64,000 nucleotides of DNA from Chamaea fasciata (GCA_029207755.1 JARCOQ010000002.1:92355087-92419086), one strand, 5' to 3'. Positions 1 to 13,104 are shown, counted from the first letter of the stretch. Numbers and translations are program-made. The notes: a model not told the origin generated them from the sequence alone.

Positions 1-999
1 AAATGGATCTTCAGGCAAATGTGCTTTGTATTGAAAAAATTAGGCCAGCTCTACCCACAATAACTGAACTTGGGAGAGGCTGAGATGGAAAGTCTGAGAT
101 GGAAAATGCATACGGTACAATTATAAGAGCATGCCTGATTTAGCTTTTGTACAAGCAAGTTGACTGCAAAATGCATCTTTGCAGCTCATTCTAAATTTGT
201 CTGAAAAGGAAATGTCACTTTTAGATGTTAATAGTCAGTGCACTTGCCTATAGATCATAATCCACCTACATAATTATTGTGCCACTTTTTAAGCTTCTTG
301 GGGAAGTGGCTGGGATTCTTATTTTTCTTGATATTTGAAAGATTTATTGATTTGCCTGACATGTGTAATTCATTTGAGAATGAGCAAGTAGAATTTTTCT
401 TGCATTGCTGTTTGCAGAAGCCTTTTGTTTCATAGGTACATTGATATCTTTTCAGGGCATTCATGAAGGGCTCCTAGAAAAAAAATTACCTTCTCTTCTT
501 TGCATCTGTAGAATGAAATACTACAAAGAATTGTGGATAGCTACAATTAAGCTTGAATATCATACAAAATTGGCAGAAATAAGTAGTGGAACATATGCAA
601 CATATCTTTGGGGACAGCTATCTAGACAGAAAATTTGTTATCTCGTTTGCTGTATTCAATCATTGTAAGAAATGCACACCTTTAGTTTCTGAACAGAAAA
701 CTATATGGAGAAAATATATTTCATAGTGCCTTATTTAACTCATCTTGGGGGTGGGAAAGAACCCTATATTTTATTTCAGAATAATCTGGATTATATAAAG
801 GTCCTTGAACTAATTTCCTATATATAGGCATCTTCAGCTCCTCATTGGAGCAGATCCATGTGAGTCTATAGAACAAGTTTAACTGTGTGCATCAGCAAAC
901 TTCAACCAGACATCAGGAGAGTGCCCCTGAAACTGGCTCTGCCCCACACTGGACAAACTCCCCCTGCCCCAGCCTCTGCTCACAGGACCATGATCCAGC

Positions 1000-1509
1000 C
1001 CTGAGCAGTGTCCAGTTCTGGGCCCCTCAATACAAGATAGACAAGCTACTGGAGAGGGTCCAGTGGAGGGCCACAAAGATGATGAGGTGTTGGGAGCATG
1101 TGTCTTATGAGGAGAGACTGCAGGAGCTGGGCCTCTTTGGTCTAGAGAAGAGAAGACTTAGAGGGGATCTCATCCATGCATATAAATATCTCAGTGGTGG
1201 GTGCCAAGAGGATGGTGCCAGTCTCCTTTTGGTGATGCTCAATGACAGGACAAGGAGCAGTGGCCATAAACTAAAACACAATAAATTTCACCTTCCACCT
1301 CCTGAGGAAGAATTTTTTTACATTGAGAATGGTAGAGCACTGAACAGGCTGTCCAGGGGGCTTGTAGACTCTTCCTCTGAAGACATTCAAAACCCACCTG
1401 GACACATTCCTGGGTAACCTGCTGTAGCTGACCCAGCTTTGGCAGGGAGTTGGACGCGGTGATCTCCAGAGGTCAATTCCAACCCTAATAATTCTGTGAA
1501 TCTGTGATT
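1000..1509 (+). repeat. CR1 LINE, 3' fragment
   Basis: The sequence reads as a CR1 3' region: a tgtccagttctgggcccctc block, a following gagagggtccagtggagggc block, the degenerate C-terminal coding part with GLEKRRLRGDLIHAY, and a terminal attctgtgaatctgtgatt tail that resembles the CR1 3' octamer repeats. It is 5'-truncated, as most CR1 copies are. The 5' border is uncertain; GC-rich sequence from about 890 may belong to it. Confidence 0.85.
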
Positions 1510-1540
1510 GCTGGAGTAAACTTGCTCCAGGTTATCAGCA

Positions 1541-1815
1541 TCATTCTGCATTGGGAGGCACAAACTGGCCACAGTACCCAGACATGGTCAAGCAAGGAGT
1601 GCTGGGTGGAGGAATGACTGACACAACCCAGGATGCTCTTAGCTGTCTCTGCTGCCAAGGCTCACTGCCAGCTCCTGTCCAGGTCCCAAGGCCTCCAGAA
1701 CCCTTTTCCCAGGGCTGCTTCCCAGACAACCTGATCCCTATTTCGTTGTACGAAGTAATACTTTTCAAGGTGCAGCACTTTGCATTTGCTTTTCCATTAA
1801 ACATGCCAGAAGGTC
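1541..1815 (-). repeat. CR1 LINE fragment, opposite orientation
   Basis: Read on the minus strand it contains the CR1 stretch gcaaatgcaaagtgctgcac followed by a degenerate ggtctgggaagcag/aggacctggggg-like block and agagcatcctgggt. It lies about 30 bp from the 3' tail of the plus-strand CR1 at 1000-1509, so the two face each other. It lacks a recognisable 3' tail. Confidence 0.7.
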
Positions 1816-2381
1816 CTGGCTTTATCTTTTGTGCAGGGGTATCCCTCTCTGTCCTGCCTCCATACTATTCAAAATATCCCTGAGCATAACAAAGGTGTCT
1901 CTTTACATTTTATCATAATATTTCTCTTTAAAATTCCTACTGATTCTTACTTTATCTGTCAAGTATTGGTCTGAAATGCACTTTCCCCTCATGTTTTCTT
2001 TGTCACCTAACATAGAGTTCTAGACTTTTCTTCACATTAATGTCACTGTGCTCCTGCTGCCATCAAACCTTGCAGATACAAGTATGCGCTGCTCTCCCAT
2101 CCCTTATCAACTTTCTGAAACTATGAGAAATATTTTAGGAGACAGAAAAAATGGTTCCTACATTTGAATATATTCACCAACATGATGAATCTCAGCTTTT
2201 TGTTCAGACTTGCACCCTGCTATTCTCACAAGATGGATGGATGGTTTACCAGGTTTCAATATTAATTTTTTTAAAGTAATATCTTTAACAGTTTTTAGCT
2301 AGTAATAAATGTTATTTGAAGAGTCATCCATGCCTACTTGCAAAAGACTTGCTACAGAGAGGTATTAGGTGTAGGAATGTA

Positions 2382-2430
2382 TTCCTCTTATAATCATGAA
2401 CTTGGTGGAAGTTCATAATTATAAGAGGAA
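2382..2430 (-). other. 22-bp inverted repeat with 5-nt loop (hairpin)
   Basis: Arm 1 (2382-2403) and arm 2 (2409-2430) are inverted copies of ttcctcttataat.atgaact with one difference, separated by ggtgg. On the plus strand the difference gives a C-A mismatch. On the minus strand, the MYO16 sense strand, it becomes a G-U pair, so an RNA from that strand would pair along all 22 positions. Function unknown. Confidence 0.9.
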
Positions 2431-5400
2431 CACAAGTTTTAAGTGAAAATCTAAAGTCAGTAAAAGTGAATAGTATTTGGATTATTATTTCAGGAAACTG
2501 ACTTTGCCAAAAAGATATCTCTGACTCAGTAAAGTCCTACTCTGATTAATCCTGCAGTTAATGAGGATGCATGGACTAAAAGAATGTATGCATGTTTGGA
2601 TTGAGGGCATCATCTGTCCCTCACCTGCAGCACAGTTACTAGCTGGGAGCAATCACATGTACAGTGCTTTTAATCAGAGGACAACAAATCAAAGTGTAGC
2701 AGTTATTTCCTTACAAGCAAGCTCCATATTCCAACAAATCCACAACTAATTACATCAGCATTACTTGAAAAGTGCAAGAGGAACAGTATGCAAAAGAGGC
2801 AGATCATGAAACCCACAGTTGTTGTTATTGGTGCTCCTGGAAGAGACTGAGTTTAAAACTCAAGATAAAGTCAACTCAAGATAAGGCACAGGATGGACAG
2901 AATTGCACTTATTTTGTAAAAAAAAAAACCAAAAACCAACATGGCAATGATGAAAATTAATGTATTTTTCCCCCCTTTTTTAACTTACTAAAAGAAACCA
3001 ATACACTGAAGTCTACATGCTAGAAATTTTTTGTCAAAAGGCTGACTTAAATTCTTTTAATTGAGATATGACTTCCCAATTTCCTATTATTAAAATCTTT
3101 TTTTCTCAAACAAAAAAATGGATAATGCTGAGCTTCACAGTTATTTCCTAAGTACTATTTAGGCTGAACTAACTCTTTATCACCAAATTAGAAAATGAGC
3201 CAGTATTAGCTCTATTCATATGACAGATTAAAGTGCATAACTGTAACATTCTCAGAGATTGTTAGTTTTCTAAGGAAATTATATACTTAGCCTATTTTAT
3301 AAAGTCTAAAGACAAAATATAAATTGATTACTAATATCAGCATTTAGGTGGAATCATCATAGACTTTTTGTACAGCAAGATATGAAAAACCAATATTAAA
3401 GGCCCAGCAGTAACTTACCTGATAGGCTTGTATTTTACTTTGCTGTCAAATCCCTCGTTTTGTTCTCCTTTCCTTAAATGTGGGTATATCCACAATGTAT
3501 ATGGATACATATGTCCCCATATGTTCTTTTTCAAATACTTCTTTTAACATTTAGTGCTCATTTACAGTCTAACTGAAAACTCATTAATAACAACAAAAGG
3601 CTCCACTGTTTTCAGCAGGTTTTAGATCCTGTTCATGCTTACCTTGGATGCTTTGTGCAGCACTGCCAAAGCACTTAGGGACTCATAATGCAGGGTAAGT
3701 ACTCTTGCTTTGCCTATTCTGGTTATTCAAATGTGATCACAACTGTTCTCTGGCCCTGAGGCAAATGGTAAGAGACCCACACCGGTACTACCACACTTTC
3801 CTTGCCCTCCACAGCAGAGAGGAATTCAAATCATCAACTGCGAATAGTCCCTGGGCTATGTCTTTTCCTGAACCACGCCCAGATCTGTCTGGAAGGGAGC
3901 CAGCCTGCCCGGTCCCAAACAATTCTCGGGAATGCTCTGCACTTCTACTGCGCACAGGAGTGAGCTGTCGTTCCAAGGACATTCCCTGGCATTGGCTCAT
4001 TTAGTAAAATAGATACAGACCTTCACTTTGACAGCACTACTTGCCACGATCAAAAATCAGTGGTCAATATTAATCTATCTCAGGAAAAATAAAAGGAAGA
4101 ATACTGAAGAAAAACTACCTCAAAATCATTAGGGGCTGGTGGTGCACTGAACTGTTGCAGCTTCTACTGAAGCCACATTTAAAGCTTTCATTGTGACTGC
4201 CAGGGAGAGCAGATTCTCCTTAGTTTTGCTCTGGTATAAATGGAAGTCAGCATTGCTCTCAGTATGATTTGACATGACCATTCTTTCGAGGCACACATTT
4301 CTTTTCCTTAATTAAACAGAGAGCTAAGGATGAGTTTCCAGCTGAGGAAATTCAGTGTCACAAGCTAGGCAGGATATATCTCAATCCTAAAGCTGAAATG
4401 ATCTCAGTATAAAATCAAACATTATTTCTTCATTCATGGAAAACATGACTTTCTGTGACTAATGATCGATACAGAGTTTTAGGTATCAAGATCCACAGTT
4501 GTACATTCTGTATCAGCAACTACGAAAACAGGAAAACACATAAATTCTGGCAGATAAATTAATATAGTACAGGAGAAGCTTTTTGTACCTGTGCTGCCAT
4601 GGAATGTAAAAGCTAAATAGCTCAATTTCCTTAAAGCCTACAGCTGGTATCCAGCAAAATGTAAATTTGAAATCGAACAGCTTGTCATTAAACATGTTAA
4701 TAAGAGAGAACTGATGGACCCTATTAACCAGCATCTGAAAGTCAAGACATTGCAGACAGAAGGAATTTCTGATCTGTGCTCTCACTCTTTCTTGGAAAAC
4801 TCAGGAATACACTGAATCCTAATGGCTGACCTTGGATATTTTTTACGTTTACTGTGACAAGTGGATGTTGTGAAATGAGGGGAGAAAAAATAAAATATGG
4901 TGATTTCAGAAAATTTGCAGATATTTTTTGATAAAGGAAAGGGAGAGGAAGTTTAAATAAGAACAGGCCATTTTATTTTGGCTCAAATGTTTAACCCTGT
5001 GTTTTGTTGTACATTTTCAATTACACTTGGGGTTTCCTGTTTTGCTCTGACTTACTGTTGAGACATTCTTTGTGTTGAGATTAGCTACCCTCAGCACAGG
5101 TTGTCTTGGGTGCCCTTTTGCTGGATAAATGCATATTGCTTCTGAGTAATTCAGTTTACTCCTACGAAGCCACACTGTGACCCTCTGTAACACAACTGTT
5201 TACTTTGCTGAGAGCTGGAGGCAAACAGCTCCATCTTATTTGCTGAAAGAAATGGAGCAGGCTGCAAACTGTCAAGACAGGATTCCCCCAACCCATTAGC
5301 ATGTGCTGCCTGTCTCACCCTTTTAGTTGTGCTGCTGGCTGCTGCTGCCATCAGGGGAAATAATTATTCATTGGTGTATTTCACCTCACAAAACCTACCC

Positions 5401-6137
5401 TTACAGCAGTAATTGTCTAGGATTCTTCCCCCACCAGTGATGCTCCTAGGATGGTGCCAATGAATTTGTACTGTCACTTCCAGCACCCTTTCTCTCTGAG
5501 CTGTGTAAGTGGAGCTATCAAATTGTGTTACAAGCTACTCTAGAAGCCATACTCCTAGATGGAGCAGGTAAGTACAGAAACAGGCTGCTTATTTTGTCTG
5601 GGATGATGCATTTATAGAAGCTTTGGTGAACACTGGAAAGAAAAGAAAGGAGACACAGGCCATGAAGAATATCAAGTGACAAAACTCATTCTGCATGAGG
5701 AAAGAGCTCCTCTGAAGAATTTTGTGTTAGCGTGATACCAATCAGCCAAATTTCAGAGAATTAGGCTGATAGTAAGAATGAGGTTGCAGAAGCAGCTGAA
5801 GGAACTCCTAGGTCTGGTTCCGCCCTTAAGAGTCATCAGCTCAATTAAAATTTTGTAAATCACAGCTCTGGAAAGTACACACCTAGAACAAGAAGGATTC
5901 TTCTGCTTTCTTGTCTGATGGATTTGTGCTGGTAGAAAGACAGTGCTCTCATTTAACATTTAATTCAGTGTTAATCATCATAAGCTGCAAACCTTTCCCT
6001 CTTTCCTAGAAGCAATGTTAGGGACATTCCTGGATCAGGTAAACTCTCAGAGCTGGTGGGGGAGAGATAACGTGAGTGCCTTTCTTCCCTGTCAGGAGGA
6101 CTCTGGATTGTTTAAATTAGTGGGTTTTTTTGGTTTG

Positions 6138-6161
6138 TTTTTTTTTTTTTTTTTTTTTTTT
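6138..6161. repeat. Poly-T run
   Basis: 24 consecutive T, preceded by a shorter T run. The long open frame crossing it (phenylalanine run) is not credible coding. Confidence 0.95.
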
Positions 6162-7620
6162 CCCCAACATGAGACTAAGAATGCCACTCTGAAGTGGAGA
6201 AACAGCCTTCTCAAACAGTGGCAAAGGATGAAGAATATCTGGACAGGCTGCCATTCCTCCTGCCTGATAGTATCTGAGCAAGAACGTGGAACACCTTTTC
6301 AGTGCAGCGAGTTAGACTCCAGTCAGTGTACGTTTTTCAGAGATTGGGGATTTCATTCATCCCATCTTCTCTACGAACTGATCTCTGCAGGCCACGCAGG
6401 GCAGGAAGGAGGGGAGCACTGCTTGAGACAATATCCTGCCTTAAAAGAAACATTTATTCTCTCCATATCCAAATGTTCCCCACCTTTTCAAGTCTAATAT
6501 GGAAAAAAAGTAGTTGATTATACTCTCTTAATGGTTTTATTTGCTGCTAGGTGGGTTAATTGGCTGACCAAAGAGTCTACTTTTCATATTTGTGTGTTTA
6601 AAAACCTGCTGGTGTGCTGGGAAAGGAGGAGACAATTTGCTGAGAAACACAGCTTCCCTTTTTAAAATATTTTCTTCAAGTTCATGTGCACACAGCAGTT
6701 CTTCTTGAAGGCAGACATTTAAGTCTGTTTACATTTCTGTGTGGTATCTCAGTTACAAAACAGCCTTTACTAATGGGCTTTAGTTGCTGTTGAAAGAAAC
6801 TATGTGATGAGACACTGTCTCAACCTTCCTCCCCCTCAAAAACAGTTTCAAATATTGTAAAAATAAACAAACAAAACCACAAACAAACAAACAGATAGGG
6901 ATTTGCTGCTTCCAGAAGCATTCATCAGTTCTATTTACTTCTCTCATAATGCTTCTACAGATATTTTTCAGATATCTCATACCAGCTCTGGCAGCAACTG
7001 CAACACAGAATTCTTTGCATAAGTGACTGCATTGAGCAGATAAATTGTTTGAGTAGATCCTGAGGAGCAATCCAAGGAATATTTTTGGTTCACCTGTACT
7101 GTAATCCTGCCCACCAAATAGGGACAGCTGTTCTGGAAAACTTCTTAGGCAACATTTATATTTTGCTTTCAAAATGAGCTTCTAAGACAAAAAAAATTTT
7201 TAAAAAAATCTATTTAGTTTGTTTTTAAGTTGATTTCTAAAGTGATGGTCAATGACACTGTCATTAACCTCAAAGCAAGAACATACGGTTATTGCAGATG
7301 CAGTGTGATAAACATCCATACTGTGCACAAATACAGATAATCAGTGGCTAAAAACTGTCTCTAAATGCTACTGGTATGTCAGAATTGTTCTGCAACCAGC
7401 CCCTAAGGAAAGAGCTAAGAGAATTAATGAAATGGAAACCTTTAGGCCTAATTTAATATGTATTTTTGTTTTGAAAATTTCACCACACAAAGGATAAAAC
7501 TAATTTTCATGCTTTTCATTTTAAAAGAGAATGAAAACTCAAGCCAAAAGAGCACTGAACTTGAAGGCTTCTGTATTTTCCCATTCACTAGTGGTGACAG
7601 GAAGAAGGCAGATGTCCCTA

Positions 7621-8339
7621 TGTAGAATCATCCGCGGACGGCAGGGAGAAGGAATTCTGCTGACCTGAGATATTCTAGAATATGTGGTTTTATTGCAAGG
7701 GTCGTGGGTAAAAAGGGCCTTGCCTTCAGCCACCAGCCTTGGCTGGAGGGAAGTCCCAGAGAGAGCGAAAGGAAGAGCAAGGGGGTAAGAGTTAAGAGAG
7801 AATGGAGCGAGGGAGCAAGGTGGCAGGGGTCAGAGAGAAGGGGGAAGAAGTAAGAGCTAAAAGAGGTAGAAGTAAGAGCCAGAGGTAGAAGTAAGAGCCA
7901 GGAATACAGAGGTAGAAGTAAGAGAGGAGCGAGGTCCTTGTTACAATGCATTATATCTCCTTTTGTGATGAATATTCTAATTTACAGTGACCAACCAATA
8001 CAAGACACAAAATCCTATAGAATCTACATATAGCCTATAAGAACTACTACATTACCATACTCTGTTACATTTTAAACTCCAAAAACTACTCTTTAGACTT
8101 TTCTGTTTTGCCACATTGACCTTTGGATCCCTTAGCCAGCAGAAAGGTACTGTTCATTCAAAAGGGATTCTCCTTCAGCTGGCCAGGCTATTGTTCTCAG
8201 GTTACATAGTAACTAAGACTCGGTATCCTGCAACTCAAAGTAAGCTTCTATTTCTATTTCAATTATAGGTTTCATATTTTCAGAATCTTTTGCTAAACAA
8301 TCATTTTTATAAGGTTTCCCTGGTTCATCTTCCCCAACA
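7621..8339 (-). mobile_element. Solo LTR (about 719 bp), same strand as MYO16
   Basis: On the minus strand it starts TGTTGGGGAAGATGAACCAG and ends GGATGATTCTACA. The flanks are tcccta (7615-7620) and ttccta (8340-8345), a 6-bp duplication with one mismatch. Minus-strand landmarks are a TATA-like gatataatgc (about 7958-7949) and AATAAA at 7694-7689. The R/U5 side contains a pyrimidine-rich, partly repeated tract (7740-7930). I recognise the start as a common songbird LTR type, from memory only. Confidence 0.72.
7838..7925 (+). repeat. Degenerate tandem repeat (gaggtagaagtaagag) inside the LTR
   Basis: The unit gaggtagaagtaagagc recurs about three to four times with small variations. It forms a purine-rich block within the LTR at 7621-8339. 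Confidence 0.75.
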
Positions 8340-9774
8340 TTCCTAACTGCTTTAAATGGTACTCCTACCTCCAGTACTCCACTTCTGAGCCCTTGACTAC
8401 TCTCTCACAGCAGAGTGTAGCAGTGTGGAGAGAACATGAGGGTCAGGGTACCCTCACATTTATAAACAAGTCCTTTATCAATCTCTTTTAAATTGTCTTC
8501 TCTTGCTTCTCCATCCAGCCCCACAAAATTCCAGTGCTGGAACTGGAACATAATCCACACATCCAGGTCTATAGAGTTTCAGAGTTTCATGATGAGCTGC
8601 ATGAGCCCTTCCAAGAACTTTGGGTCATCACTGAGGGGCTGGAGTTTGCACAGCTCTTGGATACCTGAGCCAAGGAGTTTAAAAGTAGCTTGGCTTGTTT
8701 ATAAGACAGTCCATACCTCTAAATGCCAATCCGACCAATGTTGAAATGACTACTCTTGAACTCATCTAGGTCCAAAAAAAGGTTTAACAACACATTTAGT
8801 TATTAATATTTTTAGTAAGAAGCATTTTACTATATTTGAGGCAGACCATTTCAGTACTTTACAAACATTTTTGAAAGCCTGAACATGAAAGAAAATTTAT
8901 TTCTGCACAGAATTTTAGAATGCTTCATTTTCATTTCAGCCTAAAACAAATTTAAATGCCAAAATCTTGACATTTTCTGTGAAATGGAATTATTGTTCTC
9001 TACTGACATTCTTTGCAAAAGATAATTTAATGCTGAGATGGATGTAAAGAAGTTAAAAACATCTGAAGAGATTTCTCACTCAGGCTGAGAATTTAATTAG
9101 AGACCTTCACTAAAAAGTGTGTCCATATCTCATTCTTCATTGTGCTTCAAATGCCAGAATTCTTGTAAAATGAAGTGACATGACATTTACTGCCAAATAC
9201 TCAAATTCTTCTTTGGTATCAGGAATATAAGTGTGCTACAAATCAATTTCTCTTAGATATGGCTAATTTCTCACAACTGTTTTATAATTAATGATGTGGT
9301 GGCTCCTAAACAAAGTCACTTGTGGTTCTGCATTGTGAATTACAAATAAAATTCTTACTATTTAAACAAGACCATAACACCTTTAGTAGAGACATCTTTC
9401 TGAACCATTACTGAATTTGGAACCATGATACCACATCAGATGCTGAAGAAAAGACATTTCTATGAAAATAAGAATCCTGTAAATATCTACCTGAATGATC
9501 CAAGTCTCAAAAGTGGGATCTTACTAAAAACTTTGGGTATGAAATGCACCAAGCTGAACCAGTATGGTGTAGTTACTGTACTCAAGTATCAGACAGGATG
9601 AAGGGGACACAAAGTAAATCCAGCTCAAAGGAAAGGATGCAAAACAGAGTGATTAATTTAGAAGAAATGCCTGCAGTTCTCAGAAATGGACCATATAACA
9701 GGAATAGAAAATTCAGTGCAATTACTTTTCCTCAGTGCTCCTTCTCTTCAGCAGTGACTTGGTATGAATATGAG

Positions 9775-9955
9775 AGAGACTGCAGTGGGTCAGACCAAGG
9801 TGTTGCCTACTCTGGGATCCCTTTCCAGTAGCCATAGACAGTTACAGTGTAAGGGTAATAGAAATCAAATATGCAGTGATATTTTTCTCTGTGATCCTGA
9901 GGCTGCACAGTCTCCTTCAACCTCTATTTCATTGATAAAGCTTTTGGAAATGTAA
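9775..9955 (+). repeat. Possible ancient dispersed repeat
   Basis: The phrase gcagtgggtcagaccaaggt, followed by a tactctgggatccctttcca/agtagccatagacag segment and later gcagtgatatttttctctgt, resembles an old amniote dispersed repeat. It is too diverged to name. Confidence 0.35.
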
Positions 9956-10750
9956 GGAGGAGTGGTAAAGATCTGATTTTATTTTCAATATAAGCATTTA
10001 AAACGCAAAATAAATATGAATTTTTAAGACAATACCCATTTTTTCCACCTGAAAATTAGACTTGATTTGTTCTTCTAATAATTCTTGAATTAAAATTATT
10101 TATGGTAATCACACACAAAGCCTCTCTCACATGTTGGAACAGATAACCAAAGCAAATTCCATATTATGTGGTTTTAGGCTGTAACAGCAAACAGTGAAGT
10201 CAACCAGAAATTTAAATGTTTTAGTGAAAAAAAAAAAAAAAGGTCATAACAGAAACTCAGAAGGGTCTTCAGCAGTAAAATATACTAGTTTTCAGACATT
10301 CTGAAATGGAAAATTATTCTCAGTACATTGTGTTTATCCAGAAACAATAGTTTTTTTCTGGGATACATTATCCAGATAATGGCAGACTTATAGATCAGGA
10401 GAAGACTGCAAATTAAAGTGGTATCTTTCAGGCTGAACAGTCCATAGATATTCTGAAAATAGGAACCCAGTGTACTTTCTCTAGACTCTTCTAACCTTCT
10501 TCCGCTGCAATAATAGAAACCGCAATTATTTCCTCAGAAAAATCACCCAGCATGGGCTGAATGGCAACTGTATTGTCAGCAGTTCTTTCTACTCCTGTGT
10601 AATTTTCTGTATAGGGCACCTGTCTGTAGTCATGAAAGGGCATTTTTATAATGAGGTGCTTTGAACTCTTACTAGCAGTGCTTCCACCCACTTTTCTACA
10701 ACTACAGCAAGAGATTCAGATTAAGAGTTGCAAGTAGTCTATAGTGAAAG

Positions 10751-11275
10751 TCTAAGTTTGCCAATGACTCTAAACTAGGAAGAGCTGTTGATTCCCTTGA
10801 GGGCAGAAAGGCCCTGCAGAGAGATGGACAATCAACAATTCCATGAAGTTTACCAAGAGTTGTATTCTGCACCTGGGGTGGAGCAACCCTGGATGTGTTG
10901 ACAGACTGGGGAATGAGAGGCTGGAAAGCTGTGCTGCAAAAAGAGACCTGGGGGTCCTAGTGGATGGCAAGCTGAACATGAGCCAGCAGTGCCCTGGCAG
11001 CCAGGAGGGCCAACCCTGTCCTGGGGACATCAGGCACAGCATGGCCAGCTGGGCAAGGAGAGGATTGTGTATCAGGAAAAGGTTTTTCACCCAGAGGATG
11101 GCTGGGCACTGGAGCAGGCTCCCCAGGGAAGAGGTCAGAGCACCAAGTCTATTTCACTTTGAGTATTTGAACAACAGTCTCACGCACATGGTGTGATTCT
11201 TGGAGTGTCTTGCACAGGGCCTGGAATCAGACTTGATGATCCTGATAGGTCGCTTCCCACTCCACACATTCTATC
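10751..11275 (+). repeat. CR1 LINE 3' fragment with internal deletion
   Basis: It begins aagtttgccaatgactctaa and passes through the CR1 blocks aaaagagacctgggggtcct and gaacatgagccagcagtgcc. Near 11060 it jumps from gccagctgggcaagg to caggaaaaggtttttcaccc, skipping the usual middle section of the CR1 3' end. It ends in a typical aacagtctc.cgcacatggtgtg ... cccactccacacattctat tail. Confidence 0.88.
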
Positions 11276-11912
11276 AAAGGTTGATGACTCTCTTGTGTTT
11301 AGATATCTTATCTGAAAATTAGTCACAGAAAGTAACCCTCACTCCCTATTAATTAAGTCAATTATGTAAAAAGATACTAATCTCCTTCTGAGAAGTGTGC
11401 TGAAGCTTAATTGACTAAAGTTTTAATGATTTGAGGGTTTTACTTTAAAGATGTAGAAGTCTGATGCCTTATACAATCATTCCTCCAGCATTTACATGTA
11501 AAAGGTAAAAGTTGAAAACACAGCTTTTTGTATTACTCATGGTTTGTAAGTTGTTAGCTTTTGCCACAAAGAAAATATATCTATTTCACTGTACAAATAG
11601 GAAGGAGATGGCAACATGATTATTATCTTTATTAAGTTGCTTAAGACAAAAAGCTGAGTGGCTTAGAGGGTAAAGGCCTGGGATTTCATCACAGAAACAT
11701 AAGCAAGGATTTAATTTGTAATCCACTGTTGAGACATTAGCTGCACAATGGCTTGCTCTATCTGATGATAAGGAAAAATTATTTACTAGCTATCAAAGGG
11801 ATACCTGCCTTTGACAGGACAGTACTTTTCATACATATACATTATATTTTGTTGCTCTCCAAGTTTGAGTCAATCTCAATAGAGGGTGTTTGGCAAGCTT
11901 TAGTCCCAAGGT

Positions 11913-12072
11913 ACATCTAAATATCTGTATTATTTGCCAGTTGTAACTATCTTCCTGTGACTTTCAATGCTTAAACTGGAGAATGGGGAAAGGGACATCT
12001 AAATATCTGTATTATTTGCCAGTTGTAACTATCTTCCTGTGACTTTCAATGCTTAAACTGGAGAATGGGGAA
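11913..12072. repeat. Perfect 78-bp tandem duplication (82-bp period)
   Basis: Copies at 11913-11990 and 11995-12072 are identical over 78 bp, from acatctaaatatctg to gagaatggggaa, separated by aggg. Confidence 0.95.
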
Positions 12073-13088
12073 TAAGACACTGATATGTGAAGCTACCTGC
12101 TTCACATATCATATTGAAAATAAGTCACTCAGGAATAAGTGAAGAAAGGATTCACATAGTGAATGGATGTCAAGGATACTGGACAAACAATAACAGTATT
12201 AATAGCGATAAATTGTTAACAATCTAAAGTTTCCATGTCTTTGCTGTTGTTACCAAACTGGAAAGGAATAGGTTATTGAAGAATGAGTAGATTTGCATAT
12301 ACGGATTTACCTGTACTGAAACACTAACAATATTTCACAAAACTTGGTGCCTATACATTGGTGACATATATAAAGGAAATGTCTTCCTAATTTTACTTCT
12401 TAGGCAGCTAGATGTGGGGTTGAAAACTTGTGTATTCTATTTTTGTCCAGACACAGAAGTTAAGTATCTGTGTTAATTTTTTCTCAACAAGTGGGAAGAA
12501 GAGAAAACATTGTGCCTTCATCTCAAAAGACTAATGGTAACAAATTCACCCAGGCTAGGGTAAAATCATAGTTTCCTTGCTCCTTCCCCTTCAGAATCCA
12601 CAGGAATACTCACTCTGCCAATCTAAGCATAGGTGAATGGTTAGGATTTATTCTACCTTCTATTCTGAAGGTGAAATGATTCCCCTTTGCATAGAATAAT
12701 ATAATATCATCTGAACCAATTAAGAGAAATAACATCTCGACCTAGCAAAATCTGAGTATCATTTCTCTACACTGAGGAAGAGAAAATTCTATCCTTGCTC
12801 ATAAATATTTGAGATGAAATGCTTAAACATGTGATTATCTCCTCCTTATATAAGGAATTTCTTATATCCTTATAAGACATTCCTTATCTTTGACTATTTG
12901 GAGATATTTGGATATCCTGCTAAAGAATGCTGTTTTTTTGATTAAAGGATTGAATTGTGTTTCATGAAGTCTAGTTTCAAATCTCAGGTCCTGTCTGAGT
13001 AGAGGCTCTGCACGTGACCATTCAGTTTCAATCTGTCTTGCAAACTAAAGTTTTCACTTCCAGAAATCACAGAGGATAGAAAATATTT

Positions 13089-13104
13089 GTGTGTGTGTGT
13101 GTGT
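13089..13104. repeat. (GT)8 microsatellite
   Basis: Eight uninterrupted GT units. Confidence 0.95.

Noticed and set aside
6780..7172. 130-codon minus-strand open frame
   Set aside because: Cys/Leu/Phe-rich, crosses a caaa-repeat, has no family resemblance and does not connect by splice sites to MYO16.
7628..7951. 107-codon Leu/Ser/Pro-rich minus-strand open frame
   Set aside because: It lies entirely within the pyrimidine-rich part of the LTR and is low-complexity.
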